NCBI GenBank assembly: GCA_016432405.1
Contig: CP066687.1
Location: 475,040-515,064 of the forward strand
Direction: 5' to 3'
DNA: 40,025 nucleotides
Origin: Candidatus Giovannonibacteria bacterium
Lineage (GTDB): Bacteria; Patescibacteriota; Minisyncoccia; UBA11713; 2-01-FULL-45-33
Every line of letters begins with the position of its first letter. Within the stretch, counting starts at the first letter, position 1. The position numbers were made by a program, and so were the translations under genes. Below are positions 5,155-13,878 of the stretch, one piece after another. Under the pieces are notes generated by a model. That model did not search any database, had not been told where the DNA came from, and worked only from the letters and a program-made list of their open reading frames with translations.

Positions 5155-8073
5155 CTATATCTCTCTAAACTCGGGGCTTGTAGAATTTACTTTAAGGTTA
5201 ACGTTGACCGTGCGGATAAGTCCTCCGCCTTCGCCTTTGATAGTTACTATGTAATTCCCCGGAGCGGTCGTGCCGGGGACGATTACTTTAAACGTCGAGC
5301 CGGAAGAGTATTGATTGGAAGGCAAAGTTGTGGGATTAAAAATGTAAACGTCGCTGGGAATCGACGGGGAAACGGAGTTAAATGAAAGAGTAACCAGCTG
5401 ACCAAATTGGTCGAAAGGCGTGACGGTTATTTTACTTGTGTTGCTGCTTCCGGTGCCGACGCCGGTTACGTTGACGATGACATTATTGGAAGAATTGAGC
5501 GAGAAATCAGGCACCAAGCAGTTTGCCGGAGTCGTGAAGTTCGCCGAAGAAGACCAGTCGGACCAAGCACCGGTTGAATCTTTTACCGCAACCCTGAAAT
5601 AATATTTTGTGCCGAAAGCGAGAACGTTGGCGGGAGTGATGTAGAGTTTATCAGAAGCATCTTTATAGACATCAATCAGCATTGAATTGAAACTTGGATT
5701 GTCATCCAGCTGGAGCCGGAAAGACGCCTGTGGATTGTTGTTAGGGTCTGAATAACTCCAGCTTGTCTGAACCTGATTAGACGGGCAGAAGAAACTGATA
5801 TCCGAACTCAGTCCTGAAGCGCTGGGATTAGTCGCCGAAGGGCAAGATACAGGATTTGTGCAACCGCCTCCGCCGCCACCTCCGCCTCCTCCGCCGCCGC
5901 AGTTGCCAATACATCCACCTCCGCCGCCTCCTCCGGGACAACCGGCGTTAGTTAAACAGCTTGTTCCGCCTCCGCCAAAGACGCACTGATTTTGGCCGTT
6001 GCAAGAAAATCCTTCGGGAGCCAGAACCGTCACCGAAACAGTGTCTATGTTAGACTGGGCATTTTGGCGGTCAGTTATTCGCAAAACCTGGTAAGTGTAA
6101 GTGCCGGGGGCGTCGTTAAAGGTTTTCGTTCCTAAAGAAACATTGCAGGCGGAAGGCGAAGATGGATTATTGATTGTTTGCTCAAAAGTTGGCGATGTTT
6201 GTTCAAGGTCAGCATTCCATTCGCATTTGCCGCCGTTGGATACTCCGTTTGCGGCGTCCGTCCATCCATTTGGGTCGGAGCTGCCGGAAGCGGAAAGGTA
6301 AATGGCAGTCGGCACTCCCTTTATTACCGTGATTGAATCTGTGAAATTGGAATTGGCTGCGGAAATTTTAGCATCCGCCACCGGGGATTGATTTGCAAAC
6401 CCAACAGAAACTGTATTAGAGCAAGAGACGGTTTTCTCCTGTGTGCCGGACGTAACTTTGACCGAAGCCGATTTTGTTCCCGTGGTTTGGTAAGTTTTAG
6501 TGACGTCTTTTGTGCTGCCGGTGAGATCATCCGTGCCAGACCAGGAGTAAGAGTAAGAGCCGGTGCCTCCGGTTGGAGCCGCTGACCACGTCGCGCTCTG
6601 GCCAGTGGTGATGGAAGTCGGCGAAACGGAGCAGGAAGCCGAAAGTATGGGAATTACGGTAAGATTAACGCTCGCGGAAACGCTGCCCCCGGGCCCTGAA
6701 CAAGTCAGGGTGTAAATGGTGGTAGAAGATGGTGAAACATTTTCAGAACCGGAAATGGCTTTGGAACCCGACCAACCGCCCGAAGCAGAACAACTCGTTG
6801 TATTTTGAGAACTCCAGGAAAAAGTGGACGATTGGCCCTGAACAATAGTAGACGGATTTTCGGTGAAGGTGAGAGTGGGCGCAGGAATAACTTCCGGAGC
6901 AACATCAATGTTCCAGGAAAAAGTTTGAGAGGAAAACGGAGGGAAAGTATTAGTAACCACGGCAACAGATTCTCTCGCCTCCCCGCCCTCTCCGGAACAA
7001 GTAAGGGTGTAGAGCTTGGCTTGATTATAAAGAGCGCCGGTTGGTTCGGAGCCAGAAGTCGGGCGCGAGCCGCTCCAGGCGCCGGAGGCCGTGCAGCTTG
7101 AAACCCTTTGGGTACTCCACTGCAAAGTGGCCGAGCCACCGTTGGGAACCGAAGCCGGAGAAGCAGTTAAAGAAATAGAGGCGCCGCATTGATTCGTGCA
7201 ATTTACGAAGTCGCCCTCATTATCACGCTCGCAAGAAGCATTGCAAGTTTGTTCACTTGGATCGCACCAGTTATAGACTGTGTAGCCAGACTCGGAGTCT
7301 TCATAGCTTCTCACATTGCAAGCCGGCCCGGAATAAGAAGGTGGGGGCGTCGTTCCGCTGCTAAGCCGAAAATAGAAGTAATTTCCGCCAAAAGCCGCAA
7401 AAGGCGCCGCGCCGATATTTATGCCGAGTGTTGCCGCAGGACCAGCAGTGGTCACCGTGCATTTAGTCGTAAGCTCCCTTATACCCGTGCCCAAAACCTC
7501 GCTTTTCACGGCAAAAGGGTCGCAGGAAAGCCCCGAAGCAGAAATAGAAACCTGGGGACGCTGAATTCCAACCACGTAACAATTCCAGTATCTGCCAATG
7601 CGGGTTTGGTAAGCCCTGCCATCCGGGCCGCCGCAAAGAGTTTGGGCATCTGTGTGCGCGGAAGAACCATATCTGTCAGAAACCTGCGAAGGGTCAACCG
7701 TATTCGCCCACACCGCGGGCGGAGAATCGCCATAGCTTCCCAAAACATTGTAGCTGCCGAGCAGTGTAAGGGTAACGTTCAATCTGTCCCCCGGCTTCAA
7801 AACGTCTCCGGAGGCAAGCAACGAACCACCGGCTTTTCTTACTTCCCCCGTGTAAACCACATTGGCAAGAGTGTTGATATGCCCAGCGCACACGCCGCCG
7901 CAAGTGCGGTCGTTTTCAAAGCCAAAGCCCTCGGAGCTTGACTGCTGCCCCGGAGTCGTCGCGGCGACCGCGGAGTCTGGCACTCTTGCCTCAAAAGAAC
8001 CTACAATCAAAAGCGCGCCGATTAAAAACAGGGTTACAAGAAAAGTATGATGATGTTCGCGAATTAAATTCAT
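5155..8073 (-). CDS. Large secreted Ig-like/PKD-like repeat protein (972 aa)
   Basis: Predicted surface or secreted protein; no enzyme motif seen. A signal peptide or anchor covers about 9-28. The next ~250 residues are Cys-rich. Two related Ig-like repeats follow, each with SCxASGxWSGSxxxSGSE and YTLTCSGxGG. A PKD-like domain (SWSGTDDLTGSTKDVTKTY) and further beta-sandwich repeats come next. A glycine-rich stretch with two runs of glycines interrupted by Cys lies around 710-750. Fibronectin-like and C-terminal sandwich segments close the protein. There is no sortase motif and no clear C-terminal anchor. The start overlaps the upstream gene by 4 nt (ATGA). Likely roles are adhesion or envelope structure; the DsbA-like neighbour fits its many cysteines. 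Confidence 0.75.
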   Translation of the reverse strand: MNLIREHHHTFLVTLFLIGALLIVGSFEARVPDSAVAATTPGQQSSSEGFGFENDRTCGGVCAGHINTLANVVYTGEVRKAGGSLLASGDVLKPGDRLNVTLTLLGSYNVLGSYGDSPPAVWANTVDPSQVSDRYGSSAHTDAQTLCGGPDGRAYQTRIGRYWNCYVVGIQRPQVSISASGLSCDPFAVKSEVLGTGIRELTTKCTVTTAGPAATLGINIGAAPFAAFGGNYFYFRLSSGTTPPPSYSGPACNVRSYEDSESGYTVYNWCDPSEQTCNASCERDNEGDFVNCTNQCGASISLTASPASVPNGGSATLQWSTQRVSSCTASGAWSGSRPTSGSEPTGALYNQAKLYTLTCSGEGGEARESVAVVTNTFPPFSSQTFSWNIDVAPEVIPAPTLTFTENPSTIVQGQSSTFSWSSQNTTSCSASGGWSGSKAISGSENVSPSSTTIYTLTCSGPGGSVSASVNLTVIPILSASCSVSPTSITTGQSATWSAAPTGGTGSYSYSWSGTDDLTGSTKDVTKTYQTTGTKSASVKVTSGTQEKTVSCSNTVSVGFANQSPVADAKISAANSNFTDSITVIKGVPTAIYLSASGSSDPNGWTDAANGVSNGGKCEWNADLEQTSPTFEQTINNPSSPSACNVSLGTKTFNDAPGTYTYQVLRITDRQNAQSNIDTVSVTVLAPEGFSCNGQNQCVFGGGGTSCLTNAGCPGGGGGGGCIGNCGGGGGGGGGGGGCTNPVSCPSATNPSASGLSSDISFFCPSNQVQTSWSYSDPNNNPQASFRLQLDDNPSFNSMLIDVYKDASDKLYITPANVLAFGTKYYFRVAVKDSTGAWSDWSSSANFTTPANCLVPDFSLNSSNNVIVNVTGVGTGSSNTSKITVTPFDQFGQLVTLSFNSVSPSIPSDVYIFNPTTLPSNQYSSGSTFKVIVPGTTAPGNYIVTIKGEGGGLIRTVNVNLKVNSTSPEFREI

Positions 8074-9344
8074 GGCGTTGGCTGAATGTCTTTATTTCTA
8101 AAATGTTTAAGCAGGAAATACAAGGCGGCCGCGGCAATCAAAATGCCCGCGCTCAAAAGATACCAGTTAATTTTTGATTTTAAACAAAGTGGTTCGCTGA
8201 ACGCGGAGCAGTCGTATAAGATTTCTACGGCGTCCACTAAATTATTTTTGTCGTCGTAAAGCTTGGCCGAAAGCGTCAATTTGTCAAAAGCTGAATTTCT
8301 GACATCTTTGGCTAAAACATCTATAGCTCCTGTAATTTGGCCTTCGTATTTGGCTTCGGTTATGGTTCTGCCACTCGGAGTTTTAAGCCCCACCTCCAAC
8401 TTCCCACCTCCAACCCCATCAGTAGTGTTATGGTAGCAGGCAAAAATAGCGGCCTTATTGCCTGATGCAAGCGGGAACTGCGTTATTCCTACATCATTCA
8501 ATCGCGGTCTAAAGCCCTCTTTCACAAAGCGGATGTGAATCTCGCTCTGCTTATCGCCCGCTTGAGCTTTTATTTTCAAAAAGTAAACCGGCCGGCCGAC
8601 AACATCAAGATCGGCTGGCAGAATTTTTGACGCGCCGGCGCCCAAATCAACTTTTTCGCTCCAAGATTTAATCAGGTTTTCTCTGGACGCTGCGTCCCAA
8701 GCATAAAGCGAGTAGAAAACGGAGGCGCTAAGGTTTTTGCCGGTCTCATTTTTTAAAGGAACGCCGACTTTAAGAGTTTGAGTATCATCAGGAAACACCA
8801 TCGGCAAAAATCCGAAAATGCGGTAGTTCTTGCCATCCACTTTGACGCCCGTGCGATCAAATCTTATAGATTTCTCGCCGCTTCCTTCCAGCGTGAAAGT
8901 CGTGTATCCTCCGTAAATATCGTCAGTAAAAGAAAGGCCGGAGATGTTAAATTTATTTTGAGTAAGAAAATACGAGGTCAGAACGTAAGTCCCGGCAGGA
9001 AAGCCGGATTGAAGCTGGTAGGGAATATTCACGAATTGCCTCTCCCCCGCCAGAAGATTAATGTTTTCTTTCGCGACCCATTCGTCAATAATGTCGTTTC
9101 CGACCATGGAGCGCGGGTCAAGCTTGCTGACTCTCAAAATCAAAGACCCGCCCACTAACGGGTGGCTGTTTTTATTTGTGAGAGAGCCTATGAATTTTGC
9201 GCCCTCGCCAGCTTTATATATCTGCTTTTCGCCGTGCAAATCAATCTCCACTGACTGGAATTTATAATAGTCAAAACAGCTTTCAGCGGAAGCTAAAAAA
9301 GGCAAAAAAACCAAGAAAAAGCTTAAAGCCAAGACCTTGCGCAT
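8070..9344 (-). CDS. Exported beta-rich protein with C-terminal membrane anchor (424 aa)
   Basis: Not a family I can name. A signal peptide spans about 1-20. The body looks like two or more beta-sandwich segments (FIGSLTNKNSHPLVGGSLILRV and similar) of the kind seen in extracellular scaffold proteins. A single C-terminal helix at about 398-416 precedes a short basic tail. That topology puts the body outside the cell. It is directly upstream of, and overlaps by 4 nt, the 972-aa secreted protein, so the pair probably acts together at the envelope. Function is unknown. Confidence 0.7.
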   Translation of the reverse strand: MRKVLALSFFLVFLPFLASAESCFDYYKFQSVEIDLHGEKQIYKAGEGAKFIGSLTNKNSHPLVGGSLILRVSKLDPRSMVGNDIIDEWVAKENINLLAGERQFVNIPYQLQSGFPAGTYVLTSYFLTQNKFNISGLSFTDDIYGGYTTFTLEGSGEKSIRFDRTGVKVDGKNYRIFGFLPMVFPDDTQTLKVGVPLKNETGKNLSASVFYSLYAWDAASRENLIKSWSEKVDLGAGASKILPADLDVVGRPVYFLKIKAQAGDKQSEIHIRFVKEGFRPRLNDVGITQFPLASGNKAAIFACYHNTTDGVGGGKLEVGLKTPSGRTITEAKYEGQITGAIDVLAKDVRNSAFDKLTLSAKLYDDKNNLVDAVEILYDCSAFSEPLCLKSKINWYLLSAGILIAAAALYFLLKHFRNKDIQPTP

Positions 9345-9409
9345 AAGAGCATTATATCATAAAAGAATTATAGGTTTCCTGTGTATATCTATCCCATGTT
9401 GTCCGAAAC

Positions 9410-10579
9410 TTAGTTTCGGTCAAGTAGATAAGCATCTTTTGTGTATTTATTCCCCGCGTCCCAGCTCATCCAAGACGTCAAGCCGGAGTCGTAAACAGCT
9501 TGAATCTGTGCGCGGACTTTCGAGGCGTCGTAAGTGGCACCCAAGTCAAAATCCTGAATCCAGGGGCGGAGCTTGGAAGGCGTGGAACTTGCGGCGATCA
9601 ACCGCTCCACCGCCTTGTTCATTGAAAAGCGCACAACCTCGTAAGGATGCGCCGCAGGATTTTTGTAATTTTGGAACCCCGGCGGGTAATGCGACGGATA
9701 AACCATAGGAGAAACATAATCAAAATGCGGGGCAATGTTTTCCAAAACCTGCCCGATATTAAGATCGTCCGGATTGGTGGCAACCATTCCGAAAACGTCG
9801 GCGGAGATTGGGACAGGCAAATCGCTTAGCGCGCTATTTAAATAGGCAAAAAATTCTGAAAGGACTTCAACTTTATTTCTTTTGCCCGCTATTGGAAACA
9901 TTATGTCGGACATGTTGCCGTCCGATGGGAATCTAATATAGTCAAAATTAAGCTCGTCAAACCCCGCCGCCTCCGATGCCCTTGCCACTTCTATTATATA
10001 GTCCCAAAACTCGCGCGCGGCCGGGTCAAGATATGAAAGCCCCTTTTTGTCTTTCCAAAGCAGGCCGTTTTTTTTCTGCACGGCGATCTCCGGATGTTTT
10101 TTTGTGTAAAACGGGTCCTGAAACACGGTAATGCGGGCGATGACGTAAATGCCGGCGTCGTGCAATTGCTCAATAAAATTCTTCATGTCTCCTACGCGCA
10201 TTTCCTCCGAGCCAACTTCCTGTATTTTTTGGTTCCCGGTGTTAAAAGAAATTCTGCCGGTGTAATCTTTAATGTCAATCACGATGCTATTAAGTTCGGA
10301 TTTTTTCACGAACTCAACAAGCTCTCCGCGCCAATCTTTGGTGCCCGCAACCCAGCTGGTCATATAAATTGCCTTCACCGGTTCGGGAGTTTTTACGTGT
10401 CTTGGTTTTTCTGGCTCGGAGATGACGGCCGGAGTTGTTTGAAACGCGCTCCCGTCCCCCGCCCCATAAGTTCTCACAAAAGACCACAACGCCGTCGCCA
10501 CAAGCGCCACTCCAATCACCGCGAGAGCCGCGTCGGAGCGGCCAAGCGCCAGTTTATGAAAATATTTTTGACGTTTCAT
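9410..10579 (-). CDS. Putative glycoside hydrolase, DUF4015 family
   Basis: DUF4015 proteins have a TIM-barrel, glycosidase-like fold; substrate is unknown. An N-terminal anchor lies at about 18-36. The conserved start of the domain, VKAIYMTSWVAGTKDW, is followed by IVIDIKDYTGRI, VIARITVFQDPF, the strand FDELNFDYIRFPSDG, SADVFGMVAT and VSPMVYPSHYPPGF, all family hallmarks. The Asp/Glu residues in DIKD and FDELNFDYIRFP are candidate catalytic groups. Length (389 aa) is normal. Its location after the envelope genes suggests action on surface glycans or peptidoglycan; that is inference. Confidence 0.88.
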   Translation of the reverse strand: MKRQKYFHKLALGRSDAALAVIGVALVATALWSFVRTYGAGDGSAFQTTPAVISEPEKPRHVKTPEPVKAIYMTSWVAGTKDWRGELVEFVKKSELNSIVIDIKDYTGRISFNTGNQKIQEVGSEEMRVGDMKNFIEQLHDAGIYVIARITVFQDPFYTKKHPEIAVQKKNGLLWKDKKGLSYLDPAAREFWDYIIEVARASEAAGFDELNFDYIRFPSDGNMSDIMFPIAGKRNKVEVLSEFFAYLNSALSDLPVPISADVFGMVATNPDDLNIGQVLENIAPHFDYVSPMVYPSHYPPGFQNYKNPAAHPYEVVRFSMNKAVERLIAASSTPSKLRPWIQDFDLGATYDASKVRAQIQAVYDSGLTSWMSWDAGNKYTKDAYLLDRN

Positions 10580-11696
10580 CTCGATTCGCGCCTTTTTCTA
10601 TGAGCTCCGACAATATTATTTTATCATTAAACCGGTTGATTAAGGTAGCGCCGGCCAGCTTGCCCGCGCTGAAGAGAAGCCGTGCGCAATTATTGTCTCC
10701 GGGAATTATTTTTTCTTCATCAAAGTCCTCCGTGTCGCCCAAAGCGGAGAGTCGCAGGCCCAAATTGGATATGTTGTAAGCGGGCACGGCCCGGAAAATC
10801 TTGCCGCCGCCTGCCATATTCAAAGCCGCGGTTTTGCCCTGCAAAAAAGCGTTTGTCCAATTGCCGACGATTCTTTTTTTACCCAAAACAACGTCAAAAA
10901 ACTCCGCTATGTCCCCCGCCGCGAAAGCATCCTTGTCAGAGGTCTTTAAAAACTCGTCCGCAAGTACGCCCCTGCCCACTTCCAGGCCCGGGAAAATACT
11001 CAAGTCGCGGGAAAGGCCTATTCCCAAGCACGCCAGAGAGGTTTTAAAAAGAAAGTCCTCTATATTTTTGTGTATTATAATTCCATGCTTTTTAAAATTT
11101 TCCTCCAGAAGCTCGCCGCACGCTTTTCCGAATCTCTCTTCGCCCCAAATGTCTCCTTTCGCCGCAATATGGACGCGGACGCCGGCCAAGCTCAAAATTT
11201 CTATAAACTCAAGCGCGATGAAACTCTCGCCGGCGACCAGCGCGCTTTGATGCGCGCCGCTTTCCAATTCCTTTTTTATCAAATCCGCGTCTTTCAAGGT
11301 ATGCATTCTTAAAATTTTGGCGGACGCCGCAGCCGACAAAAACGGCTCCGGCAGGGGCCGAGGCCGCCCGCCGGAGGCGATCAGAATCCTTTTATAAGAA
11401 ACTGCCAAGCCCGTCTCCGCCTTCACCTCTTTGCGCGCGAAATCTATTTTTACCGCCCGTGTGGAAGGATAAAAATCCAGCGCGCGTTTTTCATAGTCGC
11501 CGATTTTTCTCAAAAAAAGATTTTCGCGCGGGACAAGCCCCTTGATGTATTTGGGAATCATGACGCGCGAATATAAAACATGCGGCTCATCCTCCAAAAT
11601 GACTATCTTGGCGTGCTGGTCCGCTTCGCGCAAAGCTTCCGCGGCGGCGGTTCCGGCAATCCCGCCGCCTAAAATTAAATAGTCCGCTTTTTCCAC
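10554..11696 (-). CDS. NAD(P)/FAD-dependent oxidoreductase (pyridine nucleotide-disulfide type)
   Basis: Flavoprotein related to nitrite reductase or rubredoxin reductase NAD(P)H domains. It shows the N-terminal FAD motif LILGGGIAGTAAAEALRE, a catalytic-loop region PHVLYSRVMIPKYIKG typical of that group, ILIASGGRPRPLP and the second FAD motif DKDAFAAGDIAEFFD. No CxxC redox pair is visible, so it is not a thioredoxin reductase. I prefer the GTG at 11696, just before the FAD strand; the longer frame from 11741 would overlap the upstream gene. The electron acceptor is not apparent from context. The 3' end overlaps the DUF4015 start. Confidence 0.8.
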   Translation of the reverse strand: MEKADYLILGGGIAGTAAAEALREADQHAKIVILEDEPHVLYSRVMIPKYIKGLVPRENLFLRKIGDYEKRALDFYPSTRAVKIDFARKEVKAETGLAVSYKRILIASGGRPRPLPEPFLSAAASAKILRMHTLKDADLIKKELESGAHQSALVAGESFIALEFIEILSLAGVRVHIAAKGDIWGEERFGKACGELLEENFKKHGIIIHKNIEDFLFKTSLACLGIGLSRDLSIFPGLEVGRGVLADEFLKTSDKDAFAAGDIAEFFDVVLGKKRIVGNWTNAFLQGKTAALNMAGGGKIFRAVPAYNISNLGLRLSALGDTEDFDEEKIIPGDNNCARLLFSAGKLAGATLINRFNDKIILSELIEKGANRDETSKIFS

Positions 11697-11704
11697 AAAA
11701 TAAA

Positions 11705-11869
11705 TTATAACTGCTTTTCCTCTTTTTCCGATGCCGACCAAAAGGAAAGGACCGCCACCCCTACGCCCAAAATAAACAGCGTTATTTTATGCGCCCCCCA
11801 AGGAAAACTCAAATAAGGCAAAAGCATAATCAGAAGCCCTAATATGCCCGATGTCCATTGTTTCCACAT
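11705..11869 (-). CDS. Small two-helix membrane protein (54 aa)
   Basis: Unknown function. From ATG 11869 the protein is almost entirely two hydrophobic helices (about 6-24 and 30-47) joined by a short loop, ending in a charged tail SASEKEEKQL. It sits 8 nt upstream of the flavoprotein gene, so co-transcription is likely. Small two-helix proteins of this size are common in CPR genomes. Coding reality is supported by position and composition only. Confidence 0.55.
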   Translation of the reverse strand: MWKQWTSGILGLLIMLLPYLSFPWGAHKITLFILGVGVAVLSFWSASEKEEKQL

Positions 11870-11888
11870 GATTTTATAATAACACAAA

Positions 11889-11918
11889 AAACCAAGCCCC
11901 GCTAAGCGGGGCTTGGTT
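11889..11918 (-). terminator. Factor-independent terminator after the RRM gene
   Basis: Perfect 14-bp stem AACCAAGCCCCGCT / AGCGGGGCTTGGTT. On the minus strand it is followed by a T run, as expected for termination of the RRM gene transcript. Confidence 0.85.
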
Positions 11919-11938
11919 AATTATGAGACACCAAATAA

Positions 11939-12238
11939 TTAGTATCTGCTGCGGAAACCGCCTCCCCGAGATTCGCGCGGCGGGCGCTCGGTCATCGGGC
12001 GGGCTTCATTCACCGTCACCCTTCTGCCGTCCAGCTCTTTGCCGTTCCACATCTCAATGGCCTTCTCGGCTTCCTCATCGGAAGCCATTTCCACGAAGCC
12101 GAATCCCCTGCTCCTGCCGGTCATGCGGTCCATGACCACGCTGGCTGAAGTGACGGAACCGGCTTGTTCAAAAGCCTGCTTCATGCTTTCGTCGGTGGTG
12201 TTGTAGGAAAGACTCCCTACGTATAGCTTTTTTGCCAT
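11939..12238 (-). CDS. RRM-domain RNA-binding protein
   Basis: Single-RRM protein of 99 aa, the type common in cyanobacteria and CPR; probably an RNA chaperone or cold-response protein. RNP2 reads KLYVGSL at 3-9 and RNP1 reads RGFGFVEM in the middle, both complete. The C-terminal tail is Arg/Gly-rich (RPPRESRGGGFRSRY), as in glycine-rich RNA-binding proteins. It is a monocistronic unit with its own strong terminator. Specific RNA targets cannot be inferred. Confidence 0.93.
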   Translation of the reverse strand: MAKKLYVGSLSYNTTDESMKQAFEQAGSVTSASVVMDRMTGRSRGFGFVEMASDEEAEKAIEMWNGKELDGRRVTVNEARPMTERPPRESRGGGFRSRY

Positions 12239-12318
12239 CTAAATTAAACTAACCTAATAAACTTGCTCTGTAGGCAGACCTTCCCTACTAAAGACAATAA
12301 GAAGAGTATACACCTATA

Positions 12319-13035
12319 TTATTCCCAGTTCAAGTAGTCATTTCCCCAACTGCAAAATTTGCAATCGCTGTGCGAGGCAGGTTGCGGGCCGCGCAAAGTT
12401 TTCAAAGCCGCTTTGAAAACTTCGTAGGCGGCTTCGGGGTTCACTTCAACTTTCCTCGGCTCAACATTGAACAACACGGCGGTGAAACCGCCACTTGGCG
12501 GCTTAGCCGCCAAGTTACTCAAAACCTCTTTTGGCGAATAAAAAAGCAAATACGCGAAATTTTTTGTCTTGTATCCATTTTTTTGAAGCAAAAAAACGTA
12601 GCAGTTCAGCTGGTTTTGATAATAGGTGTGTGAATCTTCTTTGGCGGCCCAACCTCTGGTTTTATAATCCACAGGGATATAATAATCGCCGGAAACCAAA
12701 CAATCATCCAGCGCGCCCATCAGCTCCGCGTACAATTTTTCATCGCGCCATCTAATTCCTTTCATGTTGAGCCGCCATTCGCGCAAAAATTTCGGGTCGT
12801 CTAAAAGCTTACCCTCCACTTTTCCCTCAATCTCCGGCGGGAGCAAACCTTTTGCGCGGAATTTATCAAAATATTTTTTAAGCACAGCGTCCATTCCTCC
12901 GGGCAAAGACGGAAAGGCACCCGAGGGCCGATGAATCCCGCGGTTCTTCTCAAGCCAAAAGCATTTCGCGCACTCCAAAAAAAGATTCAGCGCCGACGGG
13001 GACAAAACTATTTTGCCGTCTTTATTTTTAAGCAT
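12319..13035 (-). CDS. PD-(D/E)XK nuclease superfamily protein (Cas4/RecB-like)
   Basis: Likely nuclease of the PDDEXK_1/RecB-AddB C-terminal group. The N-terminus ILSPSALNLFLEC-type segment (LSPSALNLFLECAKCFWL) carries two Cys, and the C-terminus ends SDCKFCSWGNDYLNWE. Together these could hold an Fe-S cluster as in Cas4 and AddB. The catalytic core is visible as LDDCLVSGDYYIPVDYKTRG (Asp ... Asp-Tyr-Lys). No cas genes or helicase are adjacent, so it is a solo copy, perhaps in repair or phage defence. Residues 174-182 are encoded by a perfect palindrome (12493-12515), a probable in-phase repeat insertion. Confidence 0.8.
   Translation of the reverse strand: MLKNKDGKIVLSPSALNLFLECAKCFWLEKNRGIHRPSGAFPSLPGGMDAVLKKYFDKFRAKGLLPPEIEGKVEGKLLDDPKFLREWRLNMKGIRWRDEKLYAELMGALDDCLVSGDYYIPVDYKTRGWAAKEDSHTYYQNQLNCYVFLLQKNGYKTKNFAYLLFYSPKEVLSNLAAKPPSGGFTAVLFNVEPRKVEVNPEAAYEVFKAALKTLRGPQPASHSDCKFCSWGNDYLNWE
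12493..12515. repeat. 23-nt palindrome inside the PD-(D/E)XK gene
   Basis: 11-bp arms ACTTGGCGGCT and AGCCGCCAAGT around one T. The outer ACTTGG / CCAAGT is shared with REP family 1 at 2289-2993, but the inner part differs. Confidence 0.7.
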
Positions 13036-13101
13036 AAAAGAATCTTAGCACATAAACAAACAAAAAAATAAAAGTCCTGCGCAAACCAACACAAGGTCTC
13101 A

Positions 13102-13152
13102 ATTAACGACATCGCAAGTCGTTAATAACAATTTGACGACTTGCGATGTCGT
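13102..13152. repeat. Inverted pair of REP palindromes (family 2) upstream of the second RAYT
   Basis: Two units, ACGACATCGCAAGTCGT (13106-13122) and its exact reverse complement (13136-13152), are separated by 13 nt, a BIME-like arrangement. Each unit is itself an ACGAC / GTCGT hairpin. The RAYT start is 19 nt downstream. Confidence 0.85.
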
Positions 13153-13170
13153 AGTATAAGCTAAAAATAC

Positions 13171-13851
13171 ATGGAACTAACACATACACTAAATCGCGGC
13201 GTGGATAAAAGAAAGATTTTTCTTGACCAACAAGATCACTTTCGTTTTATTCATGATCTTTTTGAATTTAACGATCAAGACCGAGTAAACACAACTCACT
13301 ATAGCTTCAACAAATCTAATGACATCGCAAGTCGTAATATTGAACATAAACCGCGCAAGCTACTTGTGGATATCCATGCGTTTTGTCTTATGCCAAATCA
13401 CTATCATCTTTTGCTAACAGCTTGCGTCAAAGACGGTATTTCTAGGTTTATGAAAAAGTTAAATATGGGCTACGCAAAATACTTTAATCAAAAATACGAA
13501 CGCCAAGGAACGCTTTTTGAAGGAAGGTATAAATCTGTTGTAATAAAAGACGAAGCGCATTTTATGTATATCCCCTATTACATCCATTGCAATCCACTGG
13601 ATTTAAAACATCCGAGTTGGCGAGCGCGAGAACTCAAAAACCCAAAAGCTGCACTACACTTTTTAGACTCTTACCGCTGGAGCAGTCATATGGATTATAT
13701 CGGCAAGAAAAACTTCCCCTCTGTGACAAACAGAAATCTTTTGCTTAAATTCTTTGGCGGCACGAAAGAATATCAAAAAAGTTTGGCGGGCTGGTTGCGA
13801 GACATGGAAATAACGGAAGTAAATGACATTAGAGATTACGCGCTAGAATAA
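13171..13851 (+). CDS. REP-associated tyrosine transposase (RAYT), second family
   Basis: A second Y1/HUH transposase, 226 aa, only about 40% like the first by eye. It has NRGVDKRKIFLDQQDHFRF near the N-terminus, CLMPNHYHLLL with the HUH motif HYH at 77-79, and MGYAKYFNQKYERQGTLFEGRYKS with likely nucleophile Tyr101. The usual YHIYNRG start is shortened to THTLNRG, and an in-frame stop lies just upstream, so the N-terminus may be slightly truncated. REP family 2 copies flank it on both sides, and one copy lies inside the frame (residues 50-55), again in the loop before the HUH strand. The C-terminus looks complete. Confidence 0.9.
   Translation: MELTHTLNRGVDKRKIFLDQQDHFRFIHDLFEFNDQDRVNTTHYSFNKSNDIASRNIEHKPRKLLVDIHAFCLMPNHYHLLLTACVKDGISRFMKKLNMGYAKYFNQKYERQGTLFEGRYKSVVIKDEAHFMYIPYYIHCNPLDLKHPSWRARELKNPKAALHFLDSYRWSSHMDYIGKKNFPSVTNRNLLLKFFGGTKEYQKSLAGWLRDMEITEVNDIRDYALE
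13319..13335. repeat. REP family 2 copy inside the RAYT reading frame
   Basis: ATGACATCGCAAGTCGT, 16 of 17 bases identical to the flanking REP unit. It encodes NDIASR in the loop before the HUH motif. Confidence 0.8.
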
Positions 13852-13857
13852 TCAATC

Positions 13858-13878
13858 TAACGACTTGCGATGTCGTTA
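13858..13878. repeat. REP palindrome (family 2), 3' flank of the second RAYT
   Basis: TAACGAC-TTGCGAT-GTCGTTA, in reverse orientation to the unit at 13106. It supplies the stop codon of the MFS gene on the other strand. Confidence 0.85.

Noticed and set aside
7189-7941. 250-codon open frame antisense to the 972-aa secreted protein
   Set aside because: It lies wholly inside a coherent gene on the other strand, has no recognisable motif and has basic low-complexity composition typical of a shadow frame.
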